In this document: positions 8,154-10,666 of the stretch, one piece after another
Layout: each line of letters begins with the position of its first letter
How positions within the stretch are numbered: position 1 is the stretch's first letter
The notes under the pieces: generated by a model
The model's input: only the letters and a program-made list of their open reading frames with translations
The model's database searches: none
What the model was told of the DNA's origin: nothing
Assembly: GCA_027482985.1 (NCBI GenBank)
Contig: JAIXVO010000123.1
Span: 1 to 10,666 of the forward strand
Origin: Cyanobacteriota bacterium
Lineage (GTDB): Bacteria > Cyanobacteriota > Cyanobacteriia > Leptolyngbyales > Leptolyngbyaceae
Reading direction: 5' to 3'
Length of the DNA: 10,666 nt
Program-made: the position numbers and the translations under genes

Positions 8154-8321
8154 TCATTGAAAAACATCTATCTTTATAAGCCACTCTTGTTTGCACTGCC
8201 AATACCATCCCGCATCGGTACTAACAAACTCTGCCAGGTGAATCACGAGGGGCGCAGCGGCGATCGTGGATTTAATCGCGTGCAATTCTGCGTAGGATGC
8301 TGTTAGCGCAGCGTAACGCAT
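8154..8321 (-). CDS. Doubtful 55-aa ORF or gene remnant upstream of TpsA
   Basis: An ATG at 8321 opens a 55-codon minus-strand frame ending in TGA at 8154. Residues about 18-50 look protein-like (KSTIAAAPLVIHLAEF, then DAGWYWQCKQEW), but I do not recognise the family. The first ten codons are repeat DNA (the GATGCGTTA palindrome), so the ATG may belong to an inserted repeat rather than to a gene. No ribosome site is visible. It could be the tail of a decayed gene, a genuine small protein, or chance. Confidence 0.17.
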   Translation of the reverse strand: MRYAALTASYAELHAIKSTIAAAPLVIHLAEFVSTDAGWYWQCKQEWLIKIDVFQ

Positions 8322-8347
8322 CGCTAGATCTCGATCGATGCGTTACG
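8296..8347. repeat. Palindromic intergenic repeat with three GATGCGTTA-type arms
   Basis: GATGC-T-GTTA (8296-8305) can pair with TAACGCATC (8314-8322). The same TAACGCATC, extended to CGTAACGCATCG (8312-8323), is also a perfect 12-bp inverted repeat with CGATGCGTTACG (8336-8347) across a 12-nt loop. The middle arm can therefore pair with either neighbour, giving two exclusive hairpins. This resembles the GTAGGGTGCGTTA...TAACGCACC repeats scattered in many cyanobacterial genomes (from memory). Confidence 0.65.
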
Positions 8348-8405
8348 GCTATTGCCTACACATCTTACTGATTTGCAAAGTCTAAAGATGTGCATTTGCA
8401 GCCGT

Positions 8406-8457
8406 GTTTTGACTTCGCTCAACACTTGGATGGTTGTGAGTTGAGCGAAGTCGAAAC
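8406..8457. repeat. Long inverted repeat (13 bp perfect, 18 bp with one G-U)
   Basis: GACTTCGCTCAAC (8411-8423) is the exact reverse complement of GTTGAGCGAAGTC (8440-8452), with a 16-nt loop. The stem extends outward five more pairs (GTTTT at 8406-8410 against GAAAC at 8453-8457), with one T-G pair. It lies about 70 bp beyond the stop of the C-S lyase gene, so the transcript would carry a strong hairpin, but no T-run follows on either strand. An interspersed repeat is more likely than a standard intrinsic terminator, although it could protect the 3' end. Confidence 0.75.
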
Positions 8458-8526
8458 CCACTTTCTAAAGCACTAAATTAACCTGGTCAAATCACTACAA
8501 AATTCGATGTTATTTAATTTTCATTC

Positions 8527-9714
8527 CTAAGCCTCTTTAAAATCCGCGATCGCTCCCACCAGTTGCTCAATCTCGGCTTCCAGGGTGAAGTAGTGGACAC
8601 AGGCGCGGACACAATCGGGACTGAGGATGGTGCGCAGCATGATGTTGCGGGCTTCCAAAAAGCGGATCAATTGGTTGTGAGACTGGCCGGGGAGTCGAAA
8701 AGACACCAATCCAGCTTGCGGGGGAGCGGTACGCAGACACTCGACGCTGGGTAAGGCGACTAACTTCTGCCACAGTAAACCGCTGAGGGTGCAAATTTGC
8801 TGATAGCGATCGCTGGTGGAACCGTATTGATGATGCAGCGCGATCGCCTGTCGCAGTCCGGCATAGAGCGGGTACGCCGAAGTCGCCACTTCATACCGTC
8901 GCCCATCCGGTTTCCAGCCCGTGGGGAGTCCCGTCGCATCGCTGGTAATACTCCGCCAGCCGACAAAGGTGGGATGGAGGGACGGCATGGCTTCGGGACG
9001 CACGTATAAACCGCCCACGCCTTCCGGTCCACACCACCATTTATGTCCTGTGAAGGCATAAAAATCTGCCTGCAACGATGCCAAATTCAATGGCAACACC
9101 CCCACCGATTGCGCCGCATCCACCAACACGCGCACCGGACGCGCATGGGAATAGCTGTGGCAAGCCGCGACAATTTCCGCCAGTGGCAACACCTGTCCCG
9201 TATTCCACAAAATATGACTGAGTACGACCAGGCGCGTACTCGGCTTCAGATGATTGGCCACCACTGCCACCGGATCACCCTGGTTTAACGTATCCTGCAA
9301 CGGGCACGTCGTCACTTCCACCCCGAAGCGGCGGGCAATTTCCTGCGCTGCCGCAATAATACCGGGATGTTCACAGTCGGACAGGAGTAAATGATCCCCA
9401 AGCCGCCAATCAATCCCCCACAGGGCAATATTGCAACCCATTGACACATCTTCCGTCAGCGTCATCGTTTCCGGCGCGACCCCTAATTCCTGCGCGATCG
9501 CCCGCCGCGTCAATTCCCCTTCCTGCATCACCCAAATCCCTGCCGCATTGGAAAACGGCCCACTCTGCTGCACCTGCTGAAACGATTGCGCGATCGCCGT
9601 CAGTGCCCCCTCCGGCATCGGCCCCTGCCCCCCATAGTTAAAGTAGGCTTTATCCTGCAAGCCGGGGAACTGCTGCCGCAAATCGGCGATCGACAAAGTG
9701 GGAATACCCGTCAT
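8527..9714 (-). CDS. PLP-dependent L-cysteine/cystine C-S lyase (C-DES type)
   Basis: A 395-residue fold-type I enzyme (aminotransferase class V fold). It probably splits L-cystine or L-cysteine to pyruvate, ammonia and (per)sulfide, a possible sulfur donor for Fe-S clusters; cytosolic. It resembles remembered Synechocystis C-DES (Slr2143) along its length: YFNYGGQG (24-31), DCEHPGII (113-120), HILWNTGQVLPLAEI (167-181), VLVDAAQS (196-203), TGHKWW (222-227), VGWRSIT (251-257), YEVATSAYP (274-282). Lys225 should carry PLP, His116 stack on its ring, and Asp199 and Gln202 contact the cofactor. Trp253, Arg361 and Arg370 match C-DES substrate-site residues at nearly the same numbers. That pattern favours C-S lyase over cysteine desulfurase or isopenicillin N epimerase, its paralogues. 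The ATG at 9714 gives the family length; a TTG at 9732 would add six residues. No Shine-Dalgarno is visible. It is separated from the TPS operon by 476 bp, with no evident functional link. Confidence 0.9.
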   Translation of the reverse strand: MTGIPTLSIADLRQQFPGLQDKAYFNYGGQGPMPEGALTAIAQSFQQVQQSGPFSNAAGIWVMQEGELTRRAIAQELGVAPETMTLTEDVSMGCNIALWGIDWRLGDHLLLSDCEHPGIIAAAQEIARRFGVEVTTCPLQDTLNQGDPVAVVANHLKPSTRLVVLSHILWNTGQVLPLAEIVAACHSYSHARPVRVLVDAAQSVGVLPLNLASLQADFYAFTGHKWWCGPEGVGGLYVRPEAMPSLHPTFVGWRSITSDATGLPTGWKPDGRRYEVATSAYPLYAGLRQAIALHHQYGSTSDRYQQICTLSGLLWQKLVALPSVECLRTAPPQAGLVSFRLPGQSHNQLIRFLEARNIMLRTILSPDCVRACVHYFTLEAEIEQLVGAIADFKEA

Positions 9715-9849
9715 AAAAACTGCCAGAACCAAATAAAGTTGCGTCGCCTATTAACGTATCAGGATTTGGGGGTTGGGGAATGGGGAATGGAGGTGAAGGC
9801 ACGTTGTTCATGAATTCTTCTCTGCGCCCTTCCCCTTCCGCTCCTGATG

Positions 9850-9873
9850 GAGACGTGCCAGCGGCACCGTCTC
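9850..9873. repeat. Small hairpin GAGACG-TGCC / GGCA-C-CGTCTC
   Basis: GAGACGTGCC (9850-9859) and GGCACCGTCTC (9863-9873) are inverted repeats except for one unpaired C at 9867, around an AGC loop. It resembles a common cyanobacterial intergenic palindrome of the AGAGACGTGCC/GGCACGTCTCT type (from memory). There is no T-tract directly after it. Confidence 0.55.
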
Positions 9874-9893
9874 TGCCATTCCTTTTTTCCTCG

Positions 9894-9914
9894 TGACTCC
9901 TGACTCCTGACTTC
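9894..9914. repeat. Short tandem repeat, three heptamers TGACTCC
   Basis: TGACTCC TGACTCC TGACTTC: three adjacent 7-mers, the third with one change. Heptameric short tandem repeats between genes are a known feature of cyanobacterial genomes. TGACTCC recurs singly near 10601. Confidence 0.6.
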
Positions 9915-9968
9915 TTCCTGCCTCTCCCTCGCGCCTCATCAGGGTAGGGTTTTAACAGCATAGGAGGC

Positions 9969-10356
9969 TTTAGCTAGAGTCATAAGTAAGCGCCATGAGA
10001 TTTTGGGTCAAGAAGTCTGGGAGCCAGGGTTTGAGCGTAATCGCGAGGCCACGCATGAGACTTATCACGACGCTCACCTTGCCCACGAGCAGTTGATCCA
10101 AGGCCGCAGGCGATTCTACAGGCCATGGGTGTTTGGGGGAGCAAATCGGTCACGACTCGTTAGGGGTCTTTGTACTCCGCGTTCCAGCGATCCCGCAGGG
10201 TCACGCCAGGGACTGCTCCTTGGAACAGATGACTGTGTCCGCACAGTGCCCACCAAGTTGTGGCACCACCTGACGCAACTCCTGCCATCCGGTCTCGCCA
10301 ACGGGTTGCCAACTGCTCTGGCGGTTAATCCGCAAAAACTGACTAACCGCATCCAT
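9969..10356 (-). pseudogene. Possible decayed gene of unknown family, split over frames
   Basis: No single frame gives a convincing protein, but the minus strand carries protein-like pieces in different frames. The first, from an ATG at 10356 to a TGA at 10201 (51 aa), begins MDAVSQFLRINRQSSWQPVG and includes GWQELRQVVPQLGG. A short piece in a second frame (about 10143-10200) reads GVTLRDRWNAEYKDP. A third frame is open from 10149 to a TAA at 9969 and ends with a hydrophobic, normal-looking stretch (VSVVISLMRGLAITLKPW, then LPDFLTQNLMALTYDSS). This would fit a gene broken by two or more frameshifts, such as a transposase remnant or an enzyme with an amphipathic C-terminus, but I recognise no family. 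A plus-strand frame (10003-10374, TTG start) covers the same bases and looks less protein-like. All of this may be chance. Confidence 0.22.
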
Positions 10357-10435
10357 TCTTTGGCTGGAGGATGATATAACCTGGCTCGACGGGTTGAACT
10401 CGATACTTAAATTTTGGCACTAATATACTTCACGT
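10357..10435. other. AT-richer spacer with no recognised element
   Basis: Between the possible gene remnant and the palindromic repeat there is AT-richer sequence (TTAAATTTTGG, TAATATACTT) but no identifiable promoter pair, RNA or gene. Confidence 0.4.
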
Positions 10436-10555
10436 ACCAAAACCGCCCTCACCCCCGCCCCCTCGCCCAAAATGGGCGAGGGGAGAAAGATTTGATTAGT
10501 TCCCCTGCTCCCGCTCTGGGAGCAGGGGTGAGGGGATGAGAGCAGCTATTTTGGT
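10436..10555. repeat. 120-bp nested palindromic element, MITE/REP-like
   Basis: The element is bounded by a 7-bp terminal inverted repeat, ACCAAAA (10436-10442) and TTTTGGT (10549-10555). Inside is a 10-bp outer stem, CCCTCACCCC (10446-10455) with GGGGTGAGGG (10525-10534). Within that are two perfect 11-bp hairpins: CCCCTCGCCCA/TGGGCGAGGGG (10459-10469 and 10473-10483, loop AAA) and CCCCTGCTCCC/GGGAGCAGGGG (10502-10512 and 10518-10528, loop GCTCT). The whole can fold as a cloverleaf-like cruciform. No T-run follows the hairpins, so terminator function is not supported. It carries no ORF, as expected for a non-autonomous or REP-type repeat; similar CCCTCACCCC...GGGGTGAGGG elements are common in filamentous cyanobacteria (from memory). 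Confidence 0.75.
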
Positions 10556-10666
10556 GTGTCAGGTATGTTAATGCCTAAATTTTCCATCGGACTGTTAGTG
10601 CTGACTCCTGTCCGCGTCACACACACACTTGTGATCTCCCCTATCCCCCATGCCCTAACCCCCGAT
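10556..10666. other. Right-edge sequence with no supported gene
   Basis: A plus-strand frame opens at ATG 10565 (second ATG at 10571) and stays open to the edge (34 codons), but its end is C-rich simple sequence (CCCCTATCCCCC, CTAACCCCC) and it has no ribosome site. A (CA)5C run lies at 10618-10628. It is probably intergenic; the start of a gene beyond the edge cannot be excluded. Confidence 0.35.

Larger units (their letters stand above)
8051..8526. other. Intergenic region between TpsA and the C-S lyase
   Basis: A 476-bp spacer between two minus-strand genes. It must hold the 3' end of the lyase transcript and probably the TPS operon promoter. It contains the TpsA ribosome site, a weak -10 candidate, a GATGCGTTA/TAACGCATC repeat cluster (8296-8347), an 8-bp inverted repeat (CACATCTT 8359-8366 with AAGATGTG 8385-8392), a 13-bp inverted repeat with extension (8406-8457) and a doubtful 55-codon ORF (8154-8321). 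No RNA gene was recognised and neither palindrome has a U-tract. Confidence 0.7.
9715..9968. other. Intergenic low-complexity region upstream of the C-S lyase
   Basis: No gene is supported here. It holds G-rich simple sequence (runs at 9768-9772, 9775-9778 and 9782-9785 with GGGGAAT repeated), a pyrimidine-rich tract (about 9814-9842), a hairpin (9850-9873), a heptamer repeat (9894-9914) and an AGGAGG at 9962-9967 with no start codon at a useful distance. The lyase promoter should lie near 9715-9765, but no clear -35/-10 pair was found. An open minus-strand frame through this region encodes only biased Arg/Glu/Gly/Pro sequence. Confidence 0.6.

Noticed and set aside
8124..8306. 60-codon plus-strand ORF
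   Set aside because: No family resemblance, no ribosome site, ends inside a repeat; the minus-strand frame here is the better though still weak candidate.
8406..8457. Intrinsic terminator for the C-S lyase gene
   Set aside because: The stem is strong, but no T-run follows it on the minus strand, so only a 3'-end hairpin or repeat is claimed.
9894..9914. Start of a CRISPR or iteron array
   Set aside because: Three contiguous 7-mers without spacers; a short tandem repeat, and nothing else suggests an origin.
9650..9961. 103-codon minus-strand ORF overlapping the lyase 5' end
   Set aside because: Biased Arg/Gly/Pro composition from simple sequence, and it runs out of frame into the lyase; no support.
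10003..10374. 123-codon plus-strand ORF
   Set aside because: TTG start, no ribosome site and no known motif; the minus-strand pieces over the same bases look at least as protein-like.
10459..10528. CRISPR-like pair of repeats
   Set aside because: The two similar units are self-palindromic hairpins with different cores, and there is no regular repeat-spacer series or cas gene.

Overview
The window looks like chromosomal DNA of a cyanobacterium, probably a filamentous or Leptolyngbya/Oscillatoria-type species. Three things point that way: about 25 copies (counted by eye) of the HIP1 octamer GCGATCGC, gene families typical of cyanobacteria, and interspersed palindromic and heptamer repeats of the kind common in these genomes. 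All convincing genes lie on the minus strand.

Layout, read in the direction of transcription (right to left). From 10666 to 9715 is about 950 bp with no confident gene. It holds a nested palindromic repeat (10436-10555), a region that may be a decayed gene (9969-10356), a small hairpin, a 7-bp tandem repeat and G-rich simple sequence. At 9714-8527 is an intact PLP-dependent cyst(e)ine C-S lyase, closely matching the remembered Synechocystis C-DES enzyme in length and active-site residues. From 8526 to 8051 is a spacer with two clear inverted repeats and one doubtful 55-codon ORF.

From 8050 to the left edge is a tight three-gene unit. It encodes a two-partner secretion exoprotein (TpsA, filamentous-haemagglutinin-like, 1093 aa), its outer-membrane transporter (TpsB, ShlB/FhaC type with POTRA and beta-barrel, 641 aa), and a helical-repeat protein with a C-terminal CHAT caspase-like protease domain. 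The CHAT gene is cut by the window edge after 946 codons. TpsA and TpsB overlap by 11 nt, TpsB and the CHAT gene are 15 nt apart, and neither downstream gene has a visible Shine-Dalgarno sequence, so the three are very probably co-transcribed and translationally coupled.

Proposed joint role (inference): TpsA goes through Sec to the periplasm, is threaded across the outer membrane by TpsB, and is displayed or released as a long beta-helix. The CHAT protein has its own signal-peptide-like N-terminus and a preserved His/Cys pair, so it could act in the periplasm or at the envelope on TpsA, TpsB or an incoming molecule. This TPS plus CHAT unit is the most interesting system in the window.
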